Under the pieces are notes generated by a model. It worked only from the letters and a program-made list of their open reading frames with translations. It searched no databases and was not told the origin of the DNA. From contig NZ_CP084560.1 of NCBI RefSeq assembly GCF_021789175.1, positions 62,001 through 126,000 on the forward strand: DNA of 64,000 nucleotides, in the 5' to 3' direction. Position numbers and translations under genes: made by a program. Origin of the DNA: Arthrobacter sp. FW306-2-2C-D06B. Lineage in GTDB: Bacteria; Actinomycetota; Actinomycetes; Actinomycetales; Micrococcaceae. Positions 43,739 to 57,234 of this stretch are shown here, piece after piece; position 1 is the stretch's first letter; each line of letters starts with the position of its first letter.

Positions 43739-44935
43739 GTGACGTCCACAGGGGGCAGCCCAAGCGGTTTGCCGCAGCCTTTGGCGGGGATACGGATCGC
43801 GGACTTTTCGCGGGTTCTAGCCGGACCACTGTGCTCCATGATGTTGGCCGACTACGGTGCCGAGGTCATCAAGATCGAAGGTCCTGCCGGCGACGATACC
43901 CGGGCGTGGATCCCGCCTGTGGAAGCCGATGGGACCGGCACTTATTTTGCAAGCGTCAACCGGAACAAGAAATCCGTTGTTGCCGATCTCAAGTCCGATG
44001 AGGGGTTGAGCTGTGCCCAGGCCCTCGTGGCCGGTTGCGACGTCGTCATCGAAAACTTCCGTCCTGGTGTCATGGCAAAATTCGGGATGGATTATCAGAC
44101 CATCTCCGAGAGCCGGCCGGACATCGTCTATTGTTCAATCTCGGGCTTCGGGGCTGGCTCCGGTGCGGATCTGCCTGGCTATGACCTGCTCGTGCAGGCG
44201 CTTGGCGGTCTGATGAGTATCACCGGCCACCCGGAAGGAGAACCCAGCAAGGTTGGGGTTGCCCTGGTTGACGTCCTTACCGGGCAGAATGCCCTAGCGG
44301 GGATCCTGATGGCGCTACGGGTACGCGATGCCACAGGGGCCGGCCAGCAGGTGCAGGTCAACCTCCTTTCCTCGCTCCTGGCAGCATTGGTGAACCAGGG
44401 CGCGGCTTGCTTGGCCACTGGCAACTCGCCTGGCAGGCTCGGTAATGCACACCCCAGCATCGCCCCATATGAGACATTCCGCACTGGCGGCGGCACACTC
44501 GCCATCGCGGTCGGCAACGATCGGCAATTTGCTGCGCTGGCGTCAGTCCTAGGGCTCAGGGGGTTGCCCGAGCAAACGAGATTCCTCACTAACGAACGCA
44601 GGGTAGCCTCCAGCGAGGAGCTTCGTATTGTGATCGAGGCCGCACTCCAAGCTGACACTGCTGCGAATTGGCAACGGAAACTCCTCGCTGCAGGCGTTCC
44701 TGCGGGCAGGGTCAACAGCGTCAGCGAGGCTTTCGAGCTGGCTGAGAGCCTGGGGCTGGAGCCGTCAATCGTTGTCACTGATCCCGCCACAGGCCGGGCG
44801 TCCCGGCAGTTGGCCAACCCCATCCGGCTGTCCGCAGCAGCACCAAGCTACCGGCAAGTTCCCCCGGCCCTAGGCGAGCACCAAGGGGCCACCTTCGCTG
44901 TCCATTCCCCGAACGCTTCCGTGAAAGGCGCATGA
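43739..44935 (+). CDS. Class III (CaiB/BaiF) CoA-transferase, probably acting on glutarate
   Basis: 398 residues of the family III CoA-transferases: LAGIRIADFSRVLAGPLCSM at the N-terminus, EVIKIEGP, FRPGVMAKFGMDY, GYDLLVQALGGLMSITG and the catalytic aspartate Asp178 in KVGVALVDVLTG. These enzymes move CoA between acyl groups through an aspartyl-CoA intermediate. The next gene is glutaryl-CoA dehydrogenase, and the human homologue of this pair is the succinate-hydroxymethylglutarate/glutarate CoA-transferase, so glutarate activation is the best guess. GTG 43739 follows GAAGGAGA; a GTG one codon earlier is possible. Confidence 0.85.
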   Translation: MTSTGGSPSGLPQPLAGIRIADFSRVLAGPLCSMMLADYGAEVIKIEGPAGDDTRAWIPPVEADGTGTYFASVNRNKKSVVADLKSDEGLSCAQALVAGCDVVIENFRPGVMAKFGMDYQTISESRPDIVYCSISGFGAGSGADLPGYDLLVQALGGLMSITGHPEGEPSKVGVALVDVLTGQNALAGILMALRVRDATGAGQQVQVNLLSSLLAALVNQGAACLATGNSPGRLGNAHPSIAPYETFRTGGGTLAIAVGNDRQFAALASVLGLRGLPEQTRFLTNERRVASSEELRIVIEAALQADTAANWQRKLLAAGVPAGRVNSVSEAFELAESLGLEPSIVVTDPATGRASRQLANPIRLSAAAPSYRQVPPALGEHQGATFAVHSPNASVKGA

Positions 44936-46096
44936 ATGTCCGATATCAGCGATCTGATTGATTTTGACTCCCTCCTTAGCGCGGATGAACGTGCGCTGCG
45001 CGATTCGGTGCGCGCCTTCGTGAATAGCGAAGTCAAACCACACATCGCAACCTGGTATGAAAATGCCATTTTCCCGCTGGAACTGGTCCCGGAGCTGGCC
45101 AAAATGGGCCTACTGGGCATGCACCTGAAGGGCTACGGATGCGCCGGACGATCCGCCGTCGAGTACGGGCTGGCCGGAGCGGAACTTGAGGCCGGCGATT
45201 CCGGGCTGCGCACTTTCGTCTCGGTGCAGGGCTCATTGGCGATGAGCGCCATCTACAAGCACGGTTCGGATGAACAGAAAGCCGAATGGCTGCCGGCGAT
45301 GGCCGCGGGGGAAGCGATCGGCTGCTTCGGACTGACGGAACCCGCGGCGGGATCGGATCCGGGTGGCATGACTACCTTCGCGCACCGCGACGGAGGCGAC
45401 TGGATCCTCAACGGATCAAAGCGCTGGATCGGCCTGGCGTCGGTGGCCAAAGTCGCCATCATCTGGGCCCAGACCGACGACGGCGTCCGCGGCTTCGTAG
45501 TCCCCACCGAGACCCGCGGATTCACGGCTACCCCGATCGAGCCGAAACTGTCCATGCGAGCCTCCATCCAATGCGACATCGAATTGTCCGATCTGCGACT
45601 GCCCGAGAGTGCGGTGCTGCCGAACGCCGTTGGGCTCAAGGGGCCCTTCTCCTGCCTGAACGAGGCGCGCTATGGAATCATCTGGGGCGCCATGGGCGCC
45701 GCCCGCGATGCGTTCGAAGTAGCCCTCGACTACTCCAAGGAACGCCTGCAGTTTGGCAGGCCGCTGGCCGGTTACCAGCTAACGCAGCAGAAGTTGGTTG
45801 ACATGGCTCTTGAGATCAATAAGGGATTCCTCCTCGCCTTGCACCTCGGGCGCATGAAGGACAGCGGCGCTTTGCAACCGGACCAGATCTCCGTCGGCAA
45901 ACTGAACAACTGCCGCGAAGCCATCAAAATTGCGCGGGAAGCCAGGACCATCCTCGGGGGCAACGGAATCACGCTGGACCATTCACCCTTGCGGCATGCC
46001 AACAACTTGGAATCGGTTCGCACCTATGAAGGCACCGACGAAGTCCACACCCTCATCCTGGGTAGCAAGCTAAGCGGTATCGCCGCATTCCGTTAG
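44936..46096 (+). CDS. Glutaryl-CoA dehydrogenase-type acyl-CoA dehydrogenase
   Basis: 386 residues, closely following glutaryl-CoA dehydrogenase: Arg92 in DSGLRTFVSVQGSLAM (position of the arginine that binds the glutaryl carboxylate), GCFGLTEPAAGSDPGGM, LNEARYGIIWGAMGAA and the catalytic base Glu365 in TYEGTDEVHTLILG. The FAD enzyme oxidises and decarboxylates glutaryl-CoA to crotonyl-CoA, passing electrons to ETF. It starts immediately after the CoA-transferase stop (TGAATG) and ends the operon before a strong terminator. Confidence 0.9.
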   Translation: MSDISDLIDFDSLLSADERALRDSVRAFVNSEVKPHIATWYENAIFPLELVPELAKMGLLGMHLKGYGCAGRSAVEYGLAGAELEAGDSGLRTFVSVQGSLAMSAIYKHGSDEQKAEWLPAMAAGEAIGCFGLTEPAAGSDPGGMTTFAHRDGGDWILNGSKRWIGLASVAKVAIIWAQTDDGVRGFVVPTETRGFTATPIEPKLSMRASIQCDIELSDLRLPESAVLPNAVGLKGPFSCLNEARYGIIWGAMGAARDAFEVALDYSKERLQFGRPLAGYQLTQQKLVDMALEINKGFLLALHLGRMKDSGALQPDQISVGKLNNCREAIKIAREARTILGGNGITLDHSPLRHANNLESVRTYEGTDEVHTLILGSKLSGIAAFR

Positions 46097-46104
46097 GCGG
46101 GGCC

Positions 46105-46132
46105 CGACGGCGGAACCCGCGTTCCGCCGTCG
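46105..46132 (+). terminator. Terminator after the glutarate operon
   Basis: A perfect 12-bp stem CGACGGCGGAAC/GTTCCGCCGTCG with a CCGC loop begins 8 bases after the dehydrogenase stop. It should isolate the catabolic genes from the rRNA promoter behind them. Confidence 0.8.
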
Positions 46133-46205
46133 ACGCCGCCCCGGCGCATCAATCAGACTTGTCGGTCAGCTTGAGCGGGAGAATAGCGGGGCGTTATTGC
46201 TGGAT

Positions 46206-46234
46206 TTGCGCGGGGTGCGGAAGCCGTGTAATGT
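46206..46234 (+). promoter_or_regulatory. Promoter of rRNA operon 2
   Basis: -35 TTGCGC (46206-46211), 17-base spacer, -10 TAATGT (46229-46234), followed by AAGTCGCCGC as in operon 1 (GAGTCGCCGC). Flanking sequence is otherwise different from operon 1. Confidence 0.65.
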
Positions 46235-46654
46235 CTTCTAAGTCGCCGCGAGGGAGACAGCCTAGAGCTGGGAACCACAGGCGGCCACCCCCTTTGAATA
46301 AAGCCCGAAACGGCTGGTGCTTTGTGCGCCGCGATTCGAGGGGAATTCGAATTGTTACCCTGAAATCGGTTGAGATACTGATTTGCAAAGCGGTAATGAT
46401 TCGGGTAAGTTTGGGAAGTTGCTCCGGAGCGAGTCTGGGCCCTTTGGGGTGTGGGTGGTGCCGGGTGTGTCTGTTGTTTGAGAACTCAATAGTGTGCCAA
46501 GTTTGTTGATACCGATTTTTTATTAAATTGGTTGTTTTGGCTGGTCCTGTGTCACCTCCGTGGTGCGGGGCTGGTTTTTTACAGCTGGTTTCAAATTTTG
46601 TGCAGCCGTTCTGCCGTTATTTCCGGTGGTTGTGGTTGTGTCTGTTTTTGTTTT
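46235..46654 (+). other. Leader of rRNA operon 2
   Basis: No gene. 46235-46403 is unique and unlike the operon 1 leader; from 46404 it is the same as operon 1, including the antitermination-type box (46477-46494). Confidence 0.55.
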
Positions 46655-51876
<5,222 letters not shown>

Positions 51877-52019
51877 CACACAAACACGATCACTGCTTGC
51901 GTCCACTATGTGGTTCCCGAACAACAACCCGTTCCGGAACAAACCACAACTGAATAACAACACCACAGTTGTAACCACCAGTCTTCCCACCCCGCACCCG
52001 TGCGGGGACGGGTAACAAG

Positions 52020-52137
52020 GTTACGGCGGTCATAGCGTGGGGGAAACGCCCGGTCCCATTCCGAACCCGGAAGCTAAGACCCACAGCGCCGATGGTACTG
52101 CACCCGGGAGGGTGTGGGAGAGTAGGACACCGCCGGA
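52020..52137 (+). rRNA. rrf: 5S ribosomal RNA, operon 2
   Basis: Same sequence as the 5S at 42551-42668. The 23S-5S spacer is 11 bases shorter here and differs just after 51931, so the two operons are distinct loci and not an assembly duplicate. Confidence 0.95.
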
Positions 52138-52152
52138 CAACCATTAACGGCC

Positions 52153-52180
52153 GGGCCCCGACACACACGTGCCGGGGCCC
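52153..52180 (+). terminator. Terminator hairpin of rRNA operon 2
   Basis: Same 12-bp stem as at 42684-42711, 16 bases after 5S. Confidence 0.75.
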
Positions 52181-52208
52181 GACCCATTTAACACCCACAA
52201 CACACCCC

Positions 52209-52316
52209 GGCCGGCGTCCCGCCCGGACCGGGCAAAAGTGAGCTCGCGTCCGGTCAGAACCGGTTATTTGTGAGCCGGCGTCCCGCCAAAGCCCGGCATA
52301 TGTGAGCCGGCGTTTA
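52209..52316. repeat. GTGAGCCGGCG repeats, inverse of the element after operon 1
   Basis: Units CCGGCGTCCCGCCC (52210), GTGAGCTCGCGTCCGG (52239), TTGTGAGCCGGCGTCCCGCC (52268) and ATGTGAGCCGGCG (52300). Read on the other strand these are CGCCGGCTCACATAT, the same family as at 42747-42880. The last unit runs into the stop of the hydrolase gene. Confidence 0.6.
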
Positions 52317-53147
52317 GCCCGAGAAGAAGTCGGAGAGCTCGGCGATGAGCTTGTCCGGTGCGCGGATCACTCCGTCGTGGCCGTGGCCGGGCAGGATGGT
52401 GTAGCTCGATCCGGACAGGACGTCGTGGATCTGGCCACACGCCACACCGAAGTACGCGGGGCTCTTTTCCCCGACCACGATGAGCGTCTCCAACGGCAGC
52501 TCAAGGAACGGTTCTGCGGGCATGTCCGCGGCGATGACTGCCTTGATCTCACGCACGCCGGCCTGCATGAGCTCACGCATCTGCTTGCCCATGGGAGTGC
52601 CCGACGTCAGCTTGGTGACGAGTGTCAGCATGGACAGCGGCATCCGCGCGAAGGCGCCCTCGGTCTCGACGCCCTTCACGAGCACGGCGAGCCCGCGGTC
52701 AAAGTCTCCAGCCGCCGTCGCGCGCTCGTATTCGCTCGTCCACTCGGCCTTCACGCTGTGGTTGACGGAGACTGCGGGGTCGTAGACCGCCAGGCGTTCC
52801 ACCGGCAGCGTGCGCGCCGCGTGCAGGGCCACTGCGCCTCCGAAGCTGTGGCCGAAGACATCGGTGCTGGCCGTGTGCTTCATGACTTCGGAAAGATCCC
52901 GGATGTCGACGTCGAGGGTGTAGTCCTCGGGCTGCGGCGACGATTCTCCACGGCCGCGGCGGTTGAAGGTGTGCACCGGGCGGCCAAGGGCGGCACTGAG
53001 TTTCTGGGCAAACTTGGAGTAGTCTGCGGCGGTCACCATCGAGGCGGGCACGACGACGACGCCGGAGCCGCCATCGGCAAGCTCACCACCCGTCGTGAAG
53101 AGCTCGAGGGTTCCGCCGTCGGCCGTTGTGATGTTCTCGCGCGTCAT
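52314..53147 (-). CDS. Alpha/beta hydrolase, paralogue A
   Basis: 277 residues. Nucleophile elbow GHSFGG with Ser101, a His near the end in LPGHGHDGV (His257) and the early strand TFNRRGRGESS, so the Ser-His catalytic pair is in place with an acid likely in VVGEKSPAYF. It resembles the two upstream genes over its whole length (RRGRG after the second strand; SPAYF/SPEYY; same C-terminal layout). Substrate unknown; cytoplasmic, with no signal peptide. ATG 53147, 31 bp after paralogue B. Confidence 0.82.
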   Translation of the reverse strand: MTRENITTADGGTLELFTTGGELADGGSGVVVVPASMVTAADYSKFAQKLSAALGRPVHTFNRRGRGESSPQPEDYTLDVDIRDLSEVMKHTASTDVFGHSFGGAVALHAARTLPVERLAVYDPAVSVNHSVKAEWTSEYERATAAGDFDRGLAVLVKGVETEGAFARMPLSMLTLVTKLTSGTPMGKQMRELMQAGVREIKAVIAADMPAEPFLELPLETLIVVGEKSPAYFGVACGQIHDVLSGSSYTILPGHGHDGVIRAPDKLIAELSDFFSG

Positions 53148-53178
53148 GCTTCGAGCCTAACGGAGCCGCGGGGTTCCG

Positions 53179-54033
53179 TCAGTCCTTGAAATAGCTGGAA
53201 ATGTCCGTCACGAGTTCCTTGACCGCGGCAGGAATGGATCCGTGGAAGCCTTTCGGCGATACCACCAGCGTGCTTCCGGGGACGGCTGCGTATAGCCGCT
53301 CCGCCGTGACCTTGTAGTATTCGGGGCTTTTGCTGCCCACGATAAATCGCGTGCTTCGGGGTAGGACGGAGAAGTCCCGCGGGCGCGCAGCTTCGTCGTA
53401 GGCGGCCTTGAGTTCTGCCACGCCCGTTGGCATGAGTCCCCTGAGGACCTTGTTGACCTTGGTGTGGGAAACGAGAGCCATGAGTCCGGCCAGGATGGGC
53501 TCCGGGATTCGCGCCAAGGCGGTGCCAGGCTGCATGCCCCTCTTCATCCTGGCCATGGCACGCCCTATGTTTCCGCTATCCACGGATTCGGCAAAGCCTT
53601 CCAACCAGCCCATGTCCCTGCTCCCGTCGATGTTCACGGCAGCGTCGTACACGGCAAGCTTGTCAGGTTCGTAGCTTGTCCCCGCAAACTCCTGCACGGC
53701 GTTCAGTGCCACGGATCCGCCAAGGCTGTGGCCAAGGAGGTTCCTGGCGCCTGTGGCGTCCATGATGCTCCGCACGTCCGCAATCTCCGTGGCCATGGAG
53801 TAGTTTGCGGGTAGTTCCGTCGAGCTGCCGCGGCCCCTGCGATCGTAGACGTCGACTGCCCAACCTTCGCCGAGCCCGTTGGATAGCGCCATGGAAAAAG
53901 GCCTGTAGATGAGCGCGGTCAGGAATGCGCCCCCGATGAGCAACACGCGGCGCTCTCCCGGAGCATCCACCGAGCCATAACTGTACAAGGCGAGCTTGCC
54001 GCCGTCGGGGGTGGGGACCTCACGTTCTATCAC
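53179..54033 (-). CDS. Alpha/beta hydrolase, paralogue B
   Basis: 284 residues with GHSLGG (Ser103), VYDRRGRGSS, GSKSPEYYK and His264 in PKGFHGSIP. The oxyanion region LIGGAFLTALIYRPF differs from the usual HG of lipases. Starts at GTG 54033, only 4 bp after paralogue C and behind AGGATGAAGCG, so the two are cotranscribed. Confidence 0.82.
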   Translation of the reverse strand: MIEREVPTPDGGKLALYSYGSVDAPGERRVLLIGGAFLTALIYRPFSMALSNGLGEGWAVDVYDRRGRGSSTELPANYSMATEIADVRSIMDATGARNLLGHSLGGSVALNAVQEFAGTSYEPDKLAVYDAAVNIDGSRDMGWLEGFAESVDSGNIGRAMARMKRGMQPGTALARIPEPILAGLMALVSHTKVNKVLRGLMPTGVAELKAAYDEAARPRDFSVLPRSTRFIVGSKSPEYYKVTAERLYAAVPGSTLVVSPKGFHGSIPAAVKELVTDISSYFKD

Positions 54034-54037
54034 CGCT

Positions 54038-54919
54038 TCATCCTAGGGTGACGGCGCCTTGTGCCAGGTAGCGGGCAATCCTCACAGCGAGCTGCTTGCC
54101 CGGCCGGAGGGGACCCTCGTGGAACTGGAGTGGGACTACCGAGAAGTCCACCGCCGGTATGGCAGCTGCCAGCTGCCGGCCGGTTTTGGCAAAGTACGCC
54201 GGACTCCACCCGCCACTCAGCATCAGCGTTGGCGTTTTCAACTCCGCATAGTCTTGGATATGCGAGTCGGCGTCAATGATCGCGCGCATCTCCAACACCG
54301 CCGTCGGCAGGAGTTCCCGCATCTCGGATCCCAGCCTCGTCTTGGCGGAGAGGATGCTGATCACCCGCAGAGCCCCGAGCGGCAAATAGGAAATCGGGCC
54401 GGCCGTGCCCAGCCCCTGGACCAAATGCGCCCAGGCGTTGTCGAGCTGGCCCGCGGTGACGGCCTCTTCCAATTGTGGTCGCCAGCGCCCGTTCAAGTTG
54501 CCGGAGAGGGAAACCGCGGCGTCGTAAGTGACGAGACGGGAAATTGGTGCGCGCAGCGCCGCCTGGAGCGCGACGAATCCGCCATAGCTGTGGCCAACAA
54601 CATCGGTGGATCCGCTCATTTCCATCACGGAAAGCAAGTCGCTGGTCTCCGTCGCAGCGGAGTAACCGGGCGGCTGAGGTGCCGACCGGCCGCGGCCGCG
54701 CCGGTTGTAGGAGTGCACCGGCCGGCCAAGCAGGACGCTCAGGTTCCGGGCGAATGGCCAGTAAAGGGAATCGGTCACCAAGGTGCCGTGAACGAGCACG
54801 ACGCCGGGCTCCTCCATAGCGCTCGAAGCGCCGGGAATGGACGCCTCGGCTGCCGGCCGGAAGGAGTGCACCTCGAGGTGCCCGCCGTCGTCGTCCGTTT
54901 CAACTGTCCATGTCTCCAC
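54038..54919 (-). CDS. Alpha/beta hydrolase, paralogue C
   Basis: 293 residues with VLVHGTLVTDSLYWPF (true HG oxyanion motif), SYNRRGRGRSAPQPPGYSAATE, the elbow GHSYGG (Ser111), SGGWSPAYF and His267 in PLQFHEGP. First gene of the three-gene run on this strand. The start is GTG 54919; no Shine-Dalgarno, but TAGACT lies 6 nt upstream, so the message is probably leaderless. Diverges from lysS. Confidence 0.82.
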   Translation of the reverse strand: METWTVETDDDGGHLEVHSFRPAAEASIPGASSAMEEPGVVLVHGTLVTDSLYWPFARNLSVLLGRPVHSYNRRGRGRSAPQPPGYSAATETSDLLSVMEMSGSTDVVGHSYGGFVALQAALRAPISRLVTYDAAVSLSGNLNGRWRPQLEEAVTAGQLDNAWAHLVQGLGTAGPISYLPLGALRVISILSAKTRLGSEMRELLPTAVLEMRAIIDADSHIQDYAELKTPTLMLSGGWSPAYFAKTGRQLAAAIPAVDFSVVPLQFHEGPLRPGKQLAVRIARYLAQGAVTLG

Positions 54920-54925
54920 AGCCCG

Positions 54926-54988
54926 AGTCTATGTTGCCGCGGGGGCGGGAGGGGAAGATAGGGAACTCTAAGGAATCCCCGGTAAACT
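54926..54988. promoter_or_regulatory. Divergent leaderless promoters of hydrolase operon and lysS
   Basis: On the minus strand TAGACT (54926-54931) ends 6 nt before the hydrolase GTG. On the plus strand TAAACT (54983-54988) ends 8 nt before the lysS GTG. Both genes lack a Shine-Dalgarno site in the 77-base interval. Confidence 0.5.
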
Positions 54989-54996
54989 TGTGGATT

Positions 54997-56526
54997 GTGA
55001 CTTCCGCAAACACCCCATCCCCGCACACCGCCGCCGAGCCAGCCGACGCCAGCGAACAGATGCGCATCCGCATGGAAAAGCGCAGCAAGCTGATTGAGCG
55101 CGGCACCGAGGCCTACCCGGTGGGTGTTGAGCGGACGCATTCCCTTGCCGAGATCCGTGAGAAGTACGCCCATCTCCAGGCTGACGAAACCACCGGCGAC
55201 GTCGTGGGCATCACCGGCCGCGTCGTGTTCGTGCGCAACACGGGCAAGCTTTGCTTCGCCACCCTCCAGGAGGGCGGTGTGGACGGGAAGGGCGTGCGCC
55301 TGCAGGCGATGCTCAGCCTCGCGAATGTCGGCGAGGAAACCCTCGCGGACTGGAAAGCGCTGGTGGACCTCGGAGATCACGTCTTCATCAAGGGCGAAGT
55401 CATCTCCTCCAGGCGTGGCGAGCTGTCCGTCATGGCCGACTCCTGGTCCATGGCCTCCAAGGCCTTGCGCCCGTTGCCGGTGCTGCACGCCGAGCTGAAT
55501 GAGGAAACCCGTGTCAGGCAGCGCTACGTGGACCTCATGGTCCGCGACGAAGCCCGGGAAATGGTCTACACCCGCGCAGCGATTACCCGCTCGGTCCGCG
55601 ACACCCTGGACCGCCGCGGCTATGTGGAAGTGGAGACCCCCATCCTGCAGCTCGTTCACGGCGGTGCCACGGCCCGCCCGTTCGAGACGCACATGAATGC
55701 CTTCGACCAGAAGATGACGCTGCGTATCGCCACCGAGCTCTTCCTCAAGCGCGCCGTTGTGGGCGGAATCGACCGCGTCTACGACATGGGCCGCGTCTTC
55801 CGCAACGAAGGCGTCGACTCGACGCACAGCCCCGAATTCACCACGTTGGAATGCTACGAGGCGTGGGCGGACCAGTTCGTCATGGCCGAGCGCATGAAGG
55901 AAATCATCCTTAACGTCGCCGACGTCGTGGGCACCCGCACCATCCAGACTGACGCCGGAGAGATCGACCTCGACGGCGAATGGGCCTGGGTTGCCGTCTA
56001 CCCGGGGCTCTCCGAGGCGATCGATGAGGAGATCACTCCGGACACCACGGTGGCGGAACTGCAGGCGATTGCCGCCAAGCACGAGGTCAAGGTGGATCCC
56101 AAGTGGGACGCCGAAAAGCTCGTCGTAGAGCTGTTCGGCGAGATCGTCGAACCCACGCTGCTCAACCCGACCTTTGTCTACAACTACCCTCCCTCCGCGC
56201 AGCCCCTTGCCCGGCCGCATCGGGAGGACGGCCGCCTGATTGAGGCCTGGGACCTCATCATCGGCGGAATGGAACGCGGCACGGCCTTCTCCGAACTGAT
56301 CGACCCCGTCATCCAGCGCGAACGCCTCACCGAGCAGTCGCGTCGTTCGGCAGCCGGCGATGTCGAGGCCATGCAGCTGGATGAAGACTTCCTGCGCGCC
56401 CTCGAGTACGGCGCTCCGCCCATGGGCGGCATCGGCCTAGGCATCGACCGCTTGGTCATGCTGTTCACCGGAGCAGGCATCCGGGAAACCATCCTGTTCC
56501 CACTCCTCAAGCCCGAAGGGCACTGA
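54997..56526 (+). CDS. lysS: Lysine--tRNA ligase, class II
   Basis: Charges tRNA-Lys. 509 residues: N-terminal OB-fold anticodon domain (about 60-180), then the class II core with YVDLMV, motif 1 GYVEVETPILQ, motif 2 FRNEG (268-272) with HSPEFTTLECYEA, and motif 3 GIGLGIDRLVML (478-489). GTG 54997 is used; upstream codons overlap the divergent hydrolase promoter. It is followed by a small membrane protein gene, a constant neighbour in this group. Confidence 0.96.
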   Translation: MTSANTPSPHTAAEPADASEQMRIRMEKRSKLIERGTEAYPVGVERTHSLAEIREKYAHLQADETTGDVVGITGRVVFVRNTGKLCFATLQEGGVDGKGVRLQAMLSLANVGEETLADWKALVDLGDHVFIKGEVISSRRGELSVMADSWSMASKALRPLPVLHAELNEETRVRQRYVDLMVRDEAREMVYTRAAITRSVRDTLDRRGYVEVETPILQLVHGGATARPFETHMNAFDQKMTLRIATELFLKRAVVGGIDRVYDMGRVFRNEGVDSTHSPEFTTLECYEAWADQFVMAERMKEIILNVADVVGTRTIQTDAGEIDLDGEWAWVAVYPGLSEAIDEEITPDTTVAELQAIAAKHEVKVDPKWDAEKLVVELFGEIVEPTLLNPTFVYNYPPSAQPLARPHREDGRLIEAWDLIIGGMERGTAFSELIDPVIQRERLTEQSRRSAAGDVEAMQLDEDFLRALEYGAPPMGGIGLGIDRLVMLFTGAGIRETILFPLLKPEGH

Positions 56527-56528
56527 CC

Positions 56529-56705
56529 ATGGAATACATTGCCGTTCTTGCACCGTCCGTCGTTGTCGGGCTGCTCTTTTGGTTTGCCATGAAGGCTATC
56601 TTCAACGCGGACAAATCAGAGCGCCAAGCAGAAGCCCGCGCCCAGGAAGAAGCCGGATTCGGAATTGCCAAGCCGGCGGGTGACGGCTCAACCCCTGCCA
56701 AATAG
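56529..56705 (+). CDS. Small membrane protein behind lysS
   Basis: 58 residues: MEYIAVLAPSVVVGLLFWFA forms one membrane helix (about 3-22), followed by a charged tail with KSERQAEARAQEEAG (29-43) and a Gly/Pro end. It begins 2 bp after the lysS stop, so it is translated from the same message. The single-pass topology with a cytoplasmic amphipathic tail is clear; the function is unknown. Real by position, codon pattern and the close coupling. Confidence 0.7.
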   Translation: MEYIAVLAPSVVVGLLFWFAMKAIFNADKSERQAEARAQEEAGFGIAKPAGDGSTPAK

Positions 56706-56779
56706 CTCTTTCTCCGGCCGCTCCTGACGATTTAATAGTGTCTTTGGCGATCCCTTTGAGGATGCCTTTGACGGAGCCT

Positions 56780-56809
56780 TTGACGGGGTGCCTTGCGCTG
56801 GACGATAAT
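56780..56809 (+). promoter_or_regulatory. Promoter of lsr2 followed by an AT-rich tract
   Basis: -35 TTGACG (56780-56785), 18-base spacer, -10 GATAAT (56804-56809). Just downstream, 56805-56843 is strikingly AT-rich for this genome, a candidate site for Lsr2 binding its own promoter. CCTTTGACGG is repeated immediately upstream. Confidence 0.5.
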
Positions 56810-56867
56810 CTTTAATTAGTAGTCTAGCTATTCTGCATATCCGACCCCTCCAAAAGAGAGTCTTTTC

Positions 56868-57194
56868 ATGGCACAGAAAGTCAAAATTATCCTCGTTGAC
56901 GACCTGGATGAGGGCTCTGCGGATGAAACTGTCCGCTTTGGCCTTGATGGAGTCAGTTACGAAATGGACCTGTCCAGTGCCAACGCTGCGAAGCTGCGGG
57001 ACGCTCTTGGGCCATTTGTCGCTAAGGCGCGCAAGACATCGACTGGCCGTGCAACGCGTAGCCGCGTTGCCGCAGGGAGAAACCAGGACTCCGCACAGAT
57101 CCGTCAATGGGCGCGCGACAACGGTTATACCGTAAACAGCCGTGGCCGCATTCAGGCCGAAATTCAGGAAGCCTACCAGAAGGCCAATTCCTGA
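56868..57194 (+). CDS. lsr2: Lsr2 family nucleoid-associated protein
   Basis: 108 residues. N-terminal dimerisation domain (1 to about 55, MAQKVKIILVDDLDEG...YEMDLSS) and C-terminal DNA-binding domain with IRQWARDNGYTVNSRGRI, the RGR (92-94) being the AT-hook-like element that enters the minor groove of AT-rich DNA. Lsr2 silences horizontally acquired and surface-protein genes, making it the likely xenogeneic silencer of this strain. ATG 56868 with AAGAGAG upstream; followed by a strong terminator. Confidence 0.95.
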   Translation: MAQKVKIILVDDLDEGSADETVRFGLDGVSYEMDLSSANAAKLRDALGPFVAKARKTSTGRATRSRVAAGRNQDSAQIRQWARDNGYTVNSRGRIQAEIQEAYQKANS

Positions 57195-57206
57195 CACCAA
57201 GTATCA

Positions 57207-57234
57207 ATACCCCGGCCCTGCGGCCGGGGTATTG
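57207..57234 (+). terminator. Terminator after lsr2
   Basis: Perfect 12-bp stem AATACCCCGGCC/GGCCGGGGTATT (loop CTGC) 12 bases after the stop, followed by GTCATTT. Confidence 0.85.

Noticed and set aside
42452..46403. Mobile element or prophage inserted between the rRNA operons
   Set aside because: No integrase, transposase, terminal repeats or target duplication; homologous repeats alone account for potential mobility.
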